64,000 nucleotides of DNA from an uncultured Bacteroides sp. (GTDB lineage: Bacteria > Bacteroidota > Bacteroidia > Bacteroidales > Bacteroidaceae). The DNA is taken from the NCBI GenBank assembly GCA_900766195.1, contig CAAFUN010000112.1:1-64000 (forward strand), in the 5' to 3' direction. Under the pieces are notes generated by a model, which was not told the origin of the DNA, did no database searches, and saw nothing but the letters and a program-made list of their open reading frames with translations. Below are positions 8,388 through 17,204 of this stretch, one piece after another (within the stretch, counting starts at the first letter, position 1; each line of letters starts with the position of its first letter). The translations under genes were made by a program, and so were the position numbers.

Positions 8388-8558
8388 TGTTTTTTTCTTT
8401 AATTCGTTTACTTTCTTTTTTGCTTATTCTAACCAACTACCCGGGTAGCCTTCACAAAGAGTCCCGGCAGTTTAGATACTAAACGCTTTCCAGTTGAGAG
8501 TTGAGAATTAGACGTTGAGAAATTATACAACTTGTCCGCCCCAACAATACTCCAACTC
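8388..8558 (-). other. Gap between rpsI and rpsB, possible rpsB leader
   Basis: This 171-base stretch inside an otherwise tight operon holds no plausible gene. Two related segments, the plus-strand run TTGAGAGTTGAGAATTAGAC near 8494-8513 and CAACTCTTAACG near 8552-8563, could pair partly in the transcript. A translational control element for S2 is possible, but I cannot assign a known RNA family. Confidence 0.3.
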
Positions 8559-8945
8559 TTAACGTTTACTGAACTGGAATCTTCTACGTGCTTTCGGACG
8601 TCCTGGTTTCTTACGCTCAACAGAACGGGGATCGCGAGTCATAAAGCCTTCTGAACGAAGAGCTGATTTGTCTTCAGCGTTGATCTTTACTAAAGCACGG
8701 GCGATAGCCAGACGCAAAGCTTGAGACTGACCGGTGAAGCCTCCACCGCAAAGATTTACTTTTATGTCATATTTTTCTGCTGCACCCAATTTGTTTAACG
8801 GTTGCTTAACGACATACTGAAGAATAGTTGATGGAAAGTACTCTGCGAGGTCTCTCTTATTAATAGTAATCTTCCCAGTACCTTCGGTTAAGAAAATACG
8901 CGCAATTGCACTTTTACGTCTGCCTAATGCATTTACTATTTCCAT
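8559..8945 (-). CDS. rpsI: 30S ribosomal protein S9
   Basis: The 128-residue S9 has the expected start VNALGRRKSAIARIFLTEG, the central GGGFTGQSQALRLAIARAL and the basic C-terminal tail ending RRFQFSKR, whose last arginine reaches the P-site tRNA. Its start is 6 bases after the stop of rplM, the conserved L13-S9 pair. Confidence 0.98.
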   Translation of the reverse strand: MEIVNALGRRKSAIARIFLTEGTGKITINKRDLAEYFPSTILQYVVKQPLNKLGAAEKYDIKVNLCGGGFTGQSQALRLAIARALVKINAEDKSALRSEGFMTRDPRSVERKKPGRPKARRRFQFSKR

Positions 8946-8951
8946 TATTTC

Positions 8952-9413
8952 TTATTTAAGTAAGTTTATATCAATTGATTTGGGATTCTGAGCTTGGTGC
9001 TTGTGTTCACCGCCAGCATAAACATACATGTTGCTAAGTATCTTATCACCCAATTTGTTTTTAGGCAACATACCTTTTACAACTTTTCTCAGCAATTTAT
9101 CATCGCCATTCGGTTTAGCTTGCAAGCGGGCAGGAGTCATTTCTCTCTGACCACCGGGATAACCTGTATAGGACAAATAAACTCTGTCATTCCATTTATT
9201 TCCCGTTAATTTCACCTTATCGGCATTAATTATGATTACGTTATCACCGCAATCAACATGAGGGGTAAAGTTTGGTTTATACTTTCCTCTCAGCAGTTTC
9301 GCAACTTTTGCACCCAGACGTCCCAATACTTGATCTGTAGCGTCAACAACAACCCATTCTTTGGTCGCTGTTTCTTTGTTTGCAGAAATGGTCTTGTAAC
9401 TTAAAGTATCCAC
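8952..9413 (-). CDS. rplM: 50S ribosomal protein L13
   Basis: L13 is an early-assembly protein of the large subunit. The 153-residue product includes WVVVDATDQVLGRLGAKVAKLLRGKYKP, the HVDCGDNVIIINADKVKLTGNK segment and the GMLPKNKLGDKIL motif typical of L13. It is the first gene of the rplM-rpsI-rpsB-tsf operon, with a consensus promoter 127 bases upstream and an untranslated leader of about 120 bases. Confidence 0.98.
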   Translation of the reverse strand: MDTLSYKTISANKETATKEWVVVDATDQVLGRLGAKVAKLLRGKYKPNFTPHVDCGDNVIIINADKVKLTGNKWNDRVYLSYTGYPGGQREMTPARLQAKPNGDDKLLRKVVKGMLPKNKLGDKILSNMYVYAGGEHKHQAQNPKSIDINLLK

Positions 9414-9643
9414 TCTCGATTTGTTTTTTTAATTGTTACTACTAAAAATGTTTCTTCACCACAATCTATCCACCCCGGACAAAGGCAGATAAATAGCTAT
9501 GAATTAAATGCTTATCCTTATGAGATAATAATCGGCTTGCAAAGGTACGGAATTTATCAGAACACACAAAAGTTTTCTTTCTTTTTTTAGAGGAGCAAAG
9601 TGCTAAGCAACAACGTCTTCATTATACAAAGCGGCATCATAAA
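9414..9643. other. Intergenic region: L13 leader and spacer
   Basis: The stretch holds the leader of the ribosomal operon (about 9414-9533), its promoter, and about 70 bases up to the asnS terminator. No gene is seen. The leader is AT-rich with one CCACCCCGG patch near 9470 and could carry autoregulatory structure, but none is clear by eye. Confidence 0.5.
9540..9570 (-). promoter_or_regulatory. Consensus promoter of the rplM ribosomal operon
   Basis: Read on the minus strand, TTTG (9570-9567), exactly 19 bases, then TACCTTTG (9547-9540). This is a full match to the Bacteroides housekeeping promoter TTTG-N19-TAnnTTTG and lies upstream of rplM. Confidence 0.9.
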
Positions 9644-9679
9644 AAAGATCCGCGCCGACAGGTATCGACACGGATCTTT
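9644..9679 (-). terminator. Terminator after asnS
   Basis: A 9-base stem (AAAGATCCG at 9644-9652 with CGGATCTTT at 9671-9679), with an 18-base loop, is followed on the minus strand by a run of T. It begins 25 bases after the asnS stop codon. Confidence 0.85.
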
Positions 9680-9703
9680 CTTATTATAACATTTTACAGA
9701 GCA

Positions 9704-11107
9704 CTAAAAATCAGCATTACGCGGCGTACGCGGGAAAGGTATAACGTCTCTAATATTAGCCATACCCGTAACAAACAGAAGCAAACGTTCAAAACCCAAT
9801 CCAAAACCGGAATGCGGACAAGTACCGAACTTACGAGTATCCAGATACCACCACATATCTTTTGATGGTATTTGAAGCTCCTCTATACGATTGGCCAATT
9901 TATTATAATCAGCTTCACGTTCAGATCCTCCAATGATCTCTCCTATTTTCGGGAAAAGCACATCCATAGCACGAACAGTCTTTCCGTCTTCATTCTGCTT
10001 CATGTAAAACGCCTTAATCTCCTTAGGATAATCGGTTAGAATAACAGGACGTTTAAAGTGCTCTTCTACCAAGAAACGCTCGTGCTCAGAAGCCAAGTCA
10101 ACACCCCAATATACAGGGAACTCAAACTTACGTCCTTTGGCTACAGCTTCCTCAAGAACTTTAATTCCTTCGGTATATGGCAAACGCACAAACGGCTCTT
10201 TCAACACACCATGCAGACGTTCTATCAGCTCTTTATCGAACATATCATTCAAGAACTTCACATCATCAGCACAATTATCCAAAGCCCATTGCACACAGAA
10301 TTTGATAAATTCTTCTGCCAAATCCATGTTATCTATAATATCATTGAAAGCCACTTCCGGCTCAATCATCCAAAACTCGGCCAAGTGACGCGGTGTATTG
10401 GAATTTTCAGCACGGAAAGTAGGTCCAAACGTGTAGATAGAACCGAGAGCGGTAGCTGCCAGTTCTCCTTCAAGCTGACCCGATACAGTTAAGCTGGCTT
10501 GTTTCCCAAAGAAATCATCATCATAAATAATAGAGCCGTTCTCATCTTTTTCCAAATCATACAGATTCTTTGTGGTCACCTGAAACATCTGACCGGCTCC
10601 TTCACAATCGGAAGCTGTAATAATAGGAGTATGAAAATAAACGAACCCCTTTTGATGGAAAAAAGTATGAATAGCGATCGCCATATTGTGGCGGATACGG
10701 AATACCGCTCCAAAAGTATTGGTACGGGGACGAAGATGAGCAATTTCACGTAAAAACTCTAAGCTATGTCCTTTTTTCTGTAATGGATATGTATTATCAC
10801 ACGTACCCAGCACTTCAATCTCCAAAGCTTGAATTTCAGCCTTCTGTCCACTACCCACCGACTCAGCCAGTACGCCATTTACACTCAAGCAAGCACCGGT
10901 GGTAATATCTTTCAGCAAATCTTCGCTGAAGTCATCCAAATTTACTACTATCTGAACATTATTTATAGTAGAACCATCATTCAGTGCTATAAAATTCACT
11001 TGTTTACTACCTCTACGAGTACGTACCCATCCCTTTACATTGACTTTTGCACCAAAATCTTCACGTTTTAACAAATCAACAATCTTTGTTCTACTTATCT
11101 TTTCCAT
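9704..11107 (-). CDS. asnS: Asparaginyl-tRNA synthetase
   Basis: This class IIb synthetase charges tRNA-Asn. At 467 residues it has the family length. Features are an N-terminal OB-fold anticodon-binding domain (NVKGWVRTRRGSKQVNFIAL, about 23-42), the class II motif 2 region (TFRAENSNTPRHLAEFWMIE) and motif 3 near the C-terminus (GFGLGFERLLLFVTG). The AsnRS-type substrate loop PVYWGVDLASEHERFL argues for AsnS and not AspS. It is 25 bases downstream of the pseudouridine synthase gene and probably shares its transcript. A hairpin terminator follows. Confidence 0.97.
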   Translation of the reverse strand: MEKISRTKIVDLLKREDFGAKVNVKGWVRTRRGSKQVNFIALNDGSTINNVQIVVNLDDFSEDLLKDITTGACLSVNGVLAESVGSGQKAEIQALEIEVLGTCDNTYPLQKKGHSLEFLREIAHLRPRTNTFGAVFRIRHNMAIAIHTFFHQKGFVYFHTPIITASDCEGAGQMFQVTTKNLYDLEKDENGSIIYDDDFFGKQASLTVSGQLEGELAATALGSIYTFGPTFRAENSNTPRHLAEFWMIEPEVAFNDIIDNMDLAEEFIKFCVQWALDNCADDVKFLNDMFDKELIERLHGVLKEPFVRLPYTEGIKVLEEAVAKGRKFEFPVYWGVDLASEHERFLVEEHFKRPVILTDYPKEIKAFYMKQNEDGKTVRAMDVLFPKIGEIIGGSEREADYNKLANRIEELQIPSKDMWWYLDTRKFGTCPHSGFGLGFERLLLFVTGMANIRDVIPFPRTPRNADF

Positions 11108-11132
11108 AAATTCGTCTTTAATTCCTTATTTT

Positions 11133-12584
11133 TTATTCAAAAGACCCCATCCGAAGGAAGTTAACCTCCTGTTCGGTCAGGTATCGCCATTCACCGCGAC
11201 GTAAACCTTTCTTAGTTAAACCGGCAAAGAATACACGATCCAACTTAATCACTTTATAGCCAAGAGATTCAAATATACGGCGAACAATACGGTTTTTCCC
11301 CGAATGAATTTCAATACCTATTTCATTATGCCTTTCATCATCTGTATAGCTGATGGTATCTGCATGAATCTCTCCATCATCCAATGTTATTCCGGTAACA
11401 ATCTGATCCATATCGGCTGCTGTAAGATTCTTATCCAAGAACACATGATAAATTTTCTTTTTCAAAAATTTAGGATGAGTCAATTTGGATGCCAGATCTC
11501 CATCGTTAGTCAGGAGCAAAACACCGGTAGTATTACGGTCCAAACGTCCCACAGGATATATCCGTTCATCACATGCACCCTTCACAAGATCCATTACCGT
11601 AGTGCGCTCTTGCGGATCATCGGCCGTAGTCACACAATTTTTCGGTTTATTGAGTAATATGTATATTTTACGTTCGATACTAACCAACTGATCATGAAAC
11701 TTAACTTCATCACCACGTTTAATTTTTGTACCAAGCTCAGTAACCACTACACCATTTACCAAAACGACTCCTGCTGTAATAAATTCATCAGCCTCACGAC
11801 GAGAACAAACACCTGCATTAGCCAAGAACTTATTCAATCGGATAGGCTCGTTGGGATCGGTAAATTGTTCTTTGTATTCTATTTGTTTCTTCCTGCTGTA
11901 TTTTGCATTGGGATCATAATCTGCCGAACGGCGCTGCTGTGGACGATCATATCCGGGTCTTCCTCCACCATTCGGATTAAACCGAGAACGTTGTGGACGG
12001 TCACCATAAGAGCGAGGCTGATAACCACCTCTATCACTGTTATTATTATATGAGCGTGGCTGATAATTGCCATCACCGCCATTAAACCGTGGGCGTTGTG
12101 GACGATCTCCATAAGGCTGACGATCACCATAAGACGGGCGATCACCGTAGGAAGAACGATCGCCATAAGAAGGACGATCACCATTATTATTGTAACGCGG
12201 ACGTTGAGGACGATCACCATAAGACGGACGATCTCCGTAAGAGCGCTGTTGAGAATCACCTTCCTGATTGTTGTAACGTGGGCGCGAAGGTCTGTCTGTA
12301 CTGTACGGACGTTGCGGACGATCACCACCGTCAGAGTTTGGATTAAAACGAGGACGCTGTGGACGATCCCCATAAGAGCGTTGCGGACGATCATTAGCCG
12401 CATTTGGATTGAAACGTGGGCGATTAGGACGGTCATTATTGTAAGGCCGTTGCGAACGTTCATCATTGTCATTACCAAAACGTGGACGAGAGGGACGCTC
12501 ATAATTGTTTTCCCGGTTAAATTTGTTGCCTGAATTCTCCTCTTCGGAAGAAACCTCACGCCAATTGTCATTGTCTGTAGTCAT
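11133..12584 (-). CDS. RluB/RsuA-family pseudouridine synthase with long Arg/Asn/Pro/Gly-rich N-terminus
   Basis: Residues about 245-483 form a complete rRNA pseudouridine synthase: an S4 RNA-binding domain (IRLNKFLANAGVCSRREADEFI), the catalytic segment YPVGRLDRNTTGVLLLTNDGDL with the active-site Asp, and the C-terminal EIHSGKNRIVRRIFESLGYKV. That is the RluB/RluE/RsuA type, which isomerises uridine in 23S or 16S rRNA. In front lie about 225 residues of low complexity, built from variants of GDRPQRPRFN and SYGDRP, with almost no hydrophobic residues. Such basic tails occur in Bacteroidetes homologues and may help hold RNA. The repeats are recent enough that the DNA is also repetitive, and they create long spurious reading frames on the other strand. 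Confidence 0.9.
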   Translation of the reverse strand: MTTDNDNWREVSSEEENSGNKFNRENNYERPSRPRFGNDNDERSQRPYNNDRPNRPRFNPNAANDRPQRSYGDRPQRPRFNPNSDGGDRPQRPYSTDRPSRPRYNNQEGDSQQRSYGDRPSYGDRPQRPRYNNNGDRPSYGDRSSYGDRPSYGDRQPYGDRPQRPRFNGGDGNYQPRSYNNNSDRGGYQPRSYGDRPQRSRFNPNGGGRPGYDRPQQRRSADYDPNAKYSRKKQIEYKEQFTDPNEPIRLNKFLANAGVCSRREADEFITAGVVLVNGVVVTELGTKIKRGDEVKFHDQLVSIERKIYILLNKPKNCVTTADDPQERTTVMDLVKGACDERIYPVGRLDRNTTGVLLLTNDGDLASKLTHPKFLKKKIYHVFLDKNLTAADMDQIVTGITLDDGEIHADTISYTDDERHNEIGIEIHSGKNRIVRRIFESLGYKVIKLDRVFFAGLTKKGLRRGEWRYLTEQEVNFLRMGSFE

Positions 12585-12664
12585 TTTCTTTATTCGAATA
12601 AAATTAAACCTAACGACCTCACGGTCATTTACTATTATTTCACTGATACCTGTAAATCATTAAA

Positions 12665-12672
12665 CAAAAATA
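12665..12672 (-). promoter_or_regulatory. -7 element upstream of the pseudouridine synthase-asnS unit
   Basis: The minus strand reads TATTTTTG here, a match to TAnnTTTG, about 80 bases before the start codon. No clear -33 element was found at the usual distance. Confidence 0.45.
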
Positions 12673-12721
12673 AGGCTCAAATGTTAGCTCTCCTTTCGGA
12701 AATTTTCTTTTTACCCTATGC

Positions 12722-14068
12722 TTATACTCCCGTATAATTGTGAGGAGATATTAATCGTAATTCTTTTTTTACATTTTCATTCACATCCAGCCCTTCGATA
12801 AAATCCTTAATGGAAGCTTCCGTTATAGCCTGATTCGTACGGGTCAACGCTTTCAGAGCCTCATAAGGATGTGGGTAAGCCTCACGGCGTAATATCGTTT
12901 GAATTGCCTCAGCCACTACACTCCAGCAGTTATTCAGATCATGAGCAATAGCAGCCTCGTTAAGCAGAATTTTCCGTAATCCTTTCAAAGAGCTTTGAAT
13001 AGCAATGATGGTATGTCCCATAGGTACACCCACATTACGCAATACCGTAGAATCCGTCAAATCACGCTGCAAACGAGATACCGGCAATTTAGCCGACAGA
13101 TGCTCAAGAATGGCATTGGCAAGACCTAAATTACCCTCGGCATTTTCATAATCAATAGGATTTACTTTATGCGGCATTGCACTGGAGCCCACTTCACCTG
13201 CTTTTATCTTCTGTTTGAAATACTCCATAGATATGTATTGCCAGAAGTCACGATTCATATCAATCATTACCGTATTTATACGCTTCATAGCGTCAAAGAT
13301 GGCAGACAGATTGTCATAATTGGATATCTGCGTAGTATATTCTTCACGCTCCAACCCAAGTTTTTCGGCAACAAACGTATTACCGAAACACTTCCAGTCA
13401 ATTTCGGGATATGCCACATGATGAGCATTATAGTTTCCTGTTGCACCACCAAATTTAGCGGTAATAGGACAAGCTTTCAATGCTGTCAATTGTCGTTCCA
13501 GACGATAGACAAATACCCTGATTTCTTTACCTAGCCGAGTAGGTGAAGCCGGCTGTCCATGAGTTTTGGCAAGCATAGGGATAGCCGCCCACTCATCAGC
13601 ATAAGTGCGTAGTTGTTCTATCAGCTCTTCCAAAGCCGGATAATAGACTTGTTGCAAAGCATCCTTTATAGAAAGAGGAACAGAAGTATTATTAATATCT
13701 TGCGAAGTCAGTCCAAAATGGATGAATTCTTTAAAATGTTCCAGCCCACCCAGCTCATCAAATTTCTCTTTCAAAAAATATTCTACAGCCTTAACGTCGT
13801 GGTTCGTCACACTCTCAATATCCTTTATGCGTTGTGCGTCGGATTCTGAAAACGAACGATATATCTCTCTTAAACTCTCATAAATTGATGCAGACACCTC
13901 TTTCAATTGAGGTAAAGGTAATTCGCACAAAGCGATAAAATATTCCACTTCAACCTGAACACGATACTTCATTAAAGCATATTCCGAAAAATAAGCTGCC
14001 AGCGGTTCGGTTTTTCCTCTATATCGTCCGTCAATCGGAGAGATTGCGGTAAGAATATCAAGTTCCAT
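12722..14068 (-). CDS. purB: Adenylosuccinate lyase
   Basis: PurB performs two fumarate-releasing eliminations in purine synthesis: SAICAR to AICAR and adenylosuccinate to AMP. The 448-residue protein has the superfamily signature GSSAMPHKVNP (about 292-302, with the catalytic serine loop), the N-terminal LDILTAISPIDGRYRGKT and the TSQDINNT and KTHGQPASPT motifs with the catalytic His. Length and layout match the longer E. coli-type PurB. It is a single-gene unit with a -7 element about 30 bases upstream. Confidence 0.97.
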   Translation of the reverse strand: MELDILTAISPIDGRYRGKTEPLAAYFSEYALMKYRVQVEVEYFIALCELPLPQLKEVSASIYESLREIYRSFSESDAQRIKDIESVTNHDVKAVEYFLKEKFDELGGLEHFKEFIHFGLTSQDINNTSVPLSIKDALQQVYYPALEELIEQLRTYADEWAAIPMLAKTHGQPASPTRLGKEIRVFVYRLERQLTALKACPITAKFGGATGNYNAHHVAYPEIDWKCFGNTFVAEKLGLEREEYTTQISNYDNLSAIFDAMKRINTVMIDMNRDFWQYISMEYFKQKIKAGEVGSSAMPHKVNPIDYENAEGNLGLANAILEHLSAKLPVSRLQRDLTDSTVLRNVGVPMGHTIIAIQSSLKGLRKILLNEAAIAHDLNNCWSVVAEAIQTILRREAYPHPYEALKALTRTNQAITEASIKDFIEGLDVNENVKKELRLISPHNYTGV

Positions 14069-14099
14069 TTATTGTCGTATTTTGGTAATTATCAGACTG

Positions 14100-14107
14100 C
14101 AAAGTTA
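14100..14107 (-). promoter_or_regulatory. -7 element of purB
   Basis: The minus strand reads TAACTTTG, matching TAnnTTTG, 32 bases before the purB start. The -33 element is not obvious. Confidence 0.5.
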
Positions 14108-14262
14108 ATGCTTTTGGAACAATTAAGTCATAAAAACAGTGAGAAAGTTTTAAAAGGAAGTTAAGTGATGAAATGAACAACCGCCGTCAGCCTCTTGTTA
14201 TAAACAAAAGATACTACCCGAAAGCAAAACGGGATAGCTCTGTCCTTAATAAAAAACGAATT

Positions 14263-15015
14263 ATGAAAGTCGGATTATTTATCCCATGCTATATCGACGC
14301 CATATATCCAGAGGTCGGTATAGCTACATTAACATTGCTCGAAAAACTGGGAGTGGAGGTTGGTTTCCCTCTTGAGCAAACCTGTTGTGGACAACCCATG
14401 ACCAATGAAGGTGATTTTGAAAGCGCAAAAGCTGCTGAAGAATTATTTGTAAAGAACTTCAAAGACTTTGATTACGTTGTTGGCCCTGCCGGCAGTTGCG
14501 TGAAACAAGTCAGGGTGCATTACGACAAACTGGAACAAACGGAAGAAGTAAAAAAAGTCCGTTCCCATACTTATGAGTTAGTGGAATTCCTTCATGATGT
14601 TCTTCAAATTAAATCACTTCCCCCAGTTACTTTTCCCCATAAAATAGCCATTCACAACAGTTGCAGTTCCATCCGCGGATTAGGAATAGCAAGTCCGTCC
14701 GAACATATGGGAAAGCCGTTCAATAAAACGGAAGAATTACTTGAAATGGTAAAGGACGTTGAAATCGTTCACATCAACCGTCCGGATGAGTGCTGTGGTT
14801 TTGGTGGCACATTCTGTGTAACGGATGAAGCTGTCAGTGCAAAGATGGGACAGGATAAAGTGGCAGACTACATAGCTAGTGGCGCCGAGTACATCGTATC
14901 GCCGGACATGTCCTGCTTGATGCATCAGCAAAGTATTGCCAAGAAAAACGGCATGAAATTTCTTCCTTTTGTGCATGTGGCTCAAGTATTAAACGGTGGA
15001 CCCTTTAAAGAATAA
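14263..15015 (+). CDS. lutA: LutA-like (Fe-S) subunit of the L-lactate oxidation complex
   Basis: LutA/LldE belongs to the CCG-domain proteins. With LutB and LutC it oxidises L-lactate to pyruvate through Fe-S clusters in place of a flavoprotein dehydrogenase. The 250-residue product from the ATG at 14263 has two CCG motifs, QTCCGQPMTNEGD (about 41) and DECCGFGGTFC (about 177), plus NSCSSIRGL and SPDMSCLMH cysteine segments. I reject the upstream ATG at 14173, whose extra 30 residues are not family-like. It is the first gene of a tight three-gene operon. Confidence 0.93.
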   Translation: MKVGLFIPCYIDAIYPEVGIATLTLLEKLGVEVGFPLEQTCCGQPMTNEGDFESAKAAEELFVKNFKDFDYVVGPAGSCVKQVRVHYDKLEQTEEVKKVRSHTYELVEFLHDVLQIKSLPPVTFPHKIAIHNSCSSIRGLGIASPSEHMGKPFNKTEELLEMVKDVEIVHINRPDECCGFGGTFCVTDEAVSAKMGQDKVADYIASGAEYIVSPDMSCLMHQQSIAKKNGMKFLPFVHVAQVLNGGPFKE

Positions 15016-15019
15016 TGCC

Positions 15020-16414
15020 ATGGATATAGTTAATGTTGTAAAAAATTCCGCAGAATTTATCCACAAAGATAATATTCACATTAAGGAGCATGACCGTACA
15101 CTATGGAATGCCCGTATGAAACGAGATAAAGCAGCTGCCGGCATACCCGAATGGGAAGAGTTGCGTGAGCTGGCATCGCAAATAAAAGAGCACACTCTCG
15201 CTCACTTGGATGAATACCTCGAAGAGTTTGAAAGAAATGCAACGGCAAGAGGCGCCATCGTTCACTGGGCAAGGGATGCAAAAGAGCATAACCAGATTGT
15301 TTATGACATTTTGCAAACCAAGAAAGTGACATCCATTATCAAGAGCAAATCCATGTTGCAGGAAGAATGTGGCATGACCCCGTTTCTTGAGTCAAAAGGT
15401 ATTGAAGTCACTGAAACCGATTTGGGAGAGCGCATACAGCAGCTCAGTGGTGAGCCCCCCGCACACATCGTGATGCCTGCCATTGAAAAAACTGTAGATG
15501 ATATAGCCAAGTTGTTTGCTGATAAGATAGGAACCGACCCCAACGATACCGACCCGCATTCATTGTGTGAGGCTATGCGGCAAAATGCACGTCCCCGCTT
15601 TCTGAAGGCTGGAGCCGGAATGACAGGAGGCAACTTTGCCGTAGCCGAAACCGGCAGTTTTGTGGTATGCACCAACGAAGGAAATGCAGATATAGGTGCA
15701 GCACTCCCTCCCCTGCATATTGCAAGTATCGGAATAGAAAAGCTTATTCCTAAAGTAGAAGATTTGGGCATATTCATCCGCCTATTGTCAAGGAGCGCCT
15801 TGGGCACTCCCGCCACACAATACACCTCACACTTCACCGGTCCCCGCAAGGGTAGTGAGTTGCACATCATATTGACAGACAATGGACGTAGCACACGTCT
15901 GGCTGAAGCAGACTTCTGGCATTCGCTCAAATGCATACGGTGCGGAGCCTGTATGAACACCTGTCCTGTCTACCGCCGTAGTGGTGGACTGGCCTATCAG
16001 TCCACTTATTCCGGACCTATCGGGCTAATTCTCAGCCCGACCTTTGATCTGAAAAAATATAGCGAACTCCCCTTCCACTCCACGCTTTGTGGATCGTGCA
16101 CAGAAGTATGTCCGGTAAAAATCGACATCTCAACACAAATATACAAGTGGAGGGAAGTTGTATTCAAAGCAGGGTATATGCCCACAGCACGTCGGTTGAT
16201 GTTCAAAACTACAGGTCAGGTTTTTGCCCATCCCACTCTCTTCCGCATGGCAGAGCACATAGGAGGCAGAGTGCTCCCCTTAGTACCCGAAGCACTGACC
16301 TATAGTAAAATGAATCCGTGGACAGCTGGCAACGACCGAGCAATGATAGAGATTTCAAAAACCACATTCCGTGACTGGTATTTAAAAAACAGAGGAGGAA
16401 AGAAAGATGAATGA
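15020..16414 (+). CDS. lutB: LutB-like iron-sulfur subunit of the L-lactate oxidation complex
   Basis: The 464-residue protein has an N-terminal LUD domain (about 50-280, with GAGMTGGNFAVAETGSFVV) and a ferredoxin-like region with two 4Fe-4S motifs, CIRCGACMNTCPVYR (about 304) and CGSCTEVCPVKID (about 356). These pass electrons from lactate. The ATG at 15020 lies 4 bases after the lutA stop. A GTG at 14996 would overlap lutA by 20 bases and is less likely. Domain order and length match B. subtilis LutB/LldF. Confidence 0.94.
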   Translation: MDIVNVVKNSAEFIHKDNIHIKEHDRTLWNARMKRDKAAAGIPEWEELRELASQIKEHTLAHLDEYLEEFERNATARGAIVHWARDAKEHNQIVYDILQTKKVTSIIKSKSMLQEECGMTPFLESKGIEVTETDLGERIQQLSGEPPAHIVMPAIEKTVDDIAKLFADKIGTDPNDTDPHSLCEAMRQNARPRFLKAGAGMTGGNFAVAETGSFVVCTNEGNADIGAALPPLHIASIGIEKLIPKVEDLGIFIRLLSRSALGTPATQYTSHFTGPRKGSELHIILTDNGRSTRLAEADFWHSLKCIRCGACMNTCPVYRRSGGLAYQSTYSGPIGLILSPTFDLKKYSELPFHSTLCGSCTEVCPVKIDISTQIYKWREVVFKAGYMPTARRLMFKTTGQVFAHPTLFRMAEHIGGRVLPLVPEALTYSKMNPWTAGNDRAMIEISKTTFRDWYLKNRGGKKDE

Positions 16415-17018
16415 TGCCAAAGACAGTATATTAGAAGCCATAAAGAAGAATAAGCCACAAGGAGAATTTCTATATCCCGGTGTGCCTATCTTCTCCAAAA
16501 GTGAAAAGAACATTCTCGAAGAATTTAAAGAGAATCTGGAGCTGGGAGCAGGTAAATGGGTAAGTGCCGGTAGCCTGGAAGAAGCCAAGACACTTATCAA
16601 AGAGCGATATCCTGATGTAAAGATTGTCTGCTCGGCAACACCTGAAATAAAAGGCAACAAAGATTTAAATGGCATTGCCTCACCGCACGATCTAAACGAT
16701 GTAGACTTAGGCATCATCCGTGCCGAATTTGGAGTATCAGAGAATGGTATGGTTTACATGGCAGAGAAAGACATGCAGGTCACTGCCTTGGGGTTCCTCT
16801 CCCAGCATCTCGTCATACTTTTAAATCCGGCCAATCTGGTACGAGATATGTACGAGGCCTACACTAAAGTCAATTTACAAAGCAACAATTACGGATGCTT
16901 TATGCTTGGCCCTTCGGCCACAGCAGATATTGGTGCTGTAATGGTGCGTGGAGCACAAGGAGCACGCACACTTACGGTTGTGTTCATACCCGAAACCAAT
17001 GAAACTGTAACGATATAA
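16407..17018 (+). CDS. lutC: LutC-like LUD-domain subunit of the L-lactate oxidation complex
   Basis: The 203-residue product is a single LUD domain: VGIIRAEFGVSENGMVYMAE-like core (written here in part), LVILLNPANLVRDMYEAY, and the C-terminal GPSATADIGAVMVRGAQGART that closes LutC/YkgG proteins. It overlaps lutB by 8 bases. A strong GAGGAGG purine run sits about 10 bases before its ATG, a Shine-Dalgarno-like site unusual for Bacteroides, which may raise its translation. It completes the lutABC set for growth on, or disposal of, L-lactate. Confidence 0.93.
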   Translation: MNDAKDSILEAIKKNKPQGEFLYPGVPIFSKSEKNILEEFKENLELGAGKWVSAGSLEEAKTLIKERYPDVKIVCSATPEIKGNKDLNGIASPHDLNDVDLGIIRAEFGVSENGMVYMAEKDMQVTALGFLSQHLVILLNPANLVRDMYEAYTKVNLQSNNYGCFMLGPSATADIGAVMVRGAQGARTLTVVFIPETNETVTI

Positions 17019-17058
17019 CTTCGTTTCTCTTTTATATATTCTCCATACTTCCTTCCAA

Positions 17059-17116
17059 GCAAGTCCAATGCATAAGATTGGACTTGCATTGGAGCTGTAT
17101 TGGAGTTGCATTGGAT
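17059..17116 (+). repeat. Inverted repeat and three 11-base tandem repeats after lutC
   Basis: An 11-base perfect inverted repeat, GCAAGTCCAAT (17059-17069) and ATTGGACTTGC (17077-17087), forms a hairpin with a 7-base loop. It runs into three tandem 11-mers: TTGCATTGGAG, CTGTATTGGAG and TTGCATTGGAT (17084-17116). The hairpin could be the lutABC terminator, although no T-run follows. The 11-base period is close to one DNA turn and could also be a protein-binding array. Confidence 0.7.
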
Positions 17117-17204
17117 TTATCACGAACTTACTATGAAGAATAACATGAAAAACACAGCATAGATATTTTATTCTGAAAAGGGAACAATGATTTGATAAAA
17201 AACC

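Noticed and set aside
10058..10492. Plus-strand frame of 144 codons opposite asnS
   Set aside because: It is antisense to conserved AsnRS motifs and has no recognisable domain.
12096..12533. Plus-strand frame of 145 codons and a minus-strand alternative frame over the repeat tail of the pseudouridine synthase
   Set aside because: They are created by the repetitive Arg/Asn/Pro codons of the real gene. Their products are monotonous (Ile/Thr/Arg runs) and no start context is present.
14173..14262. Upstream ATG for lutA
   Set aside because: The extra 30 residues are basic and not family-like. The ATG at 14263 starts with the conserved KVGLFIPCY.
15301..15960. Minus-strand frame of 219 codons opposite lutB
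   Set aside because: It lies wholly opposite a gene with clear Fe-S motifs. The product is Ser/Pro/Cys-rich with no family signature, which is typical of an antisense shadow.
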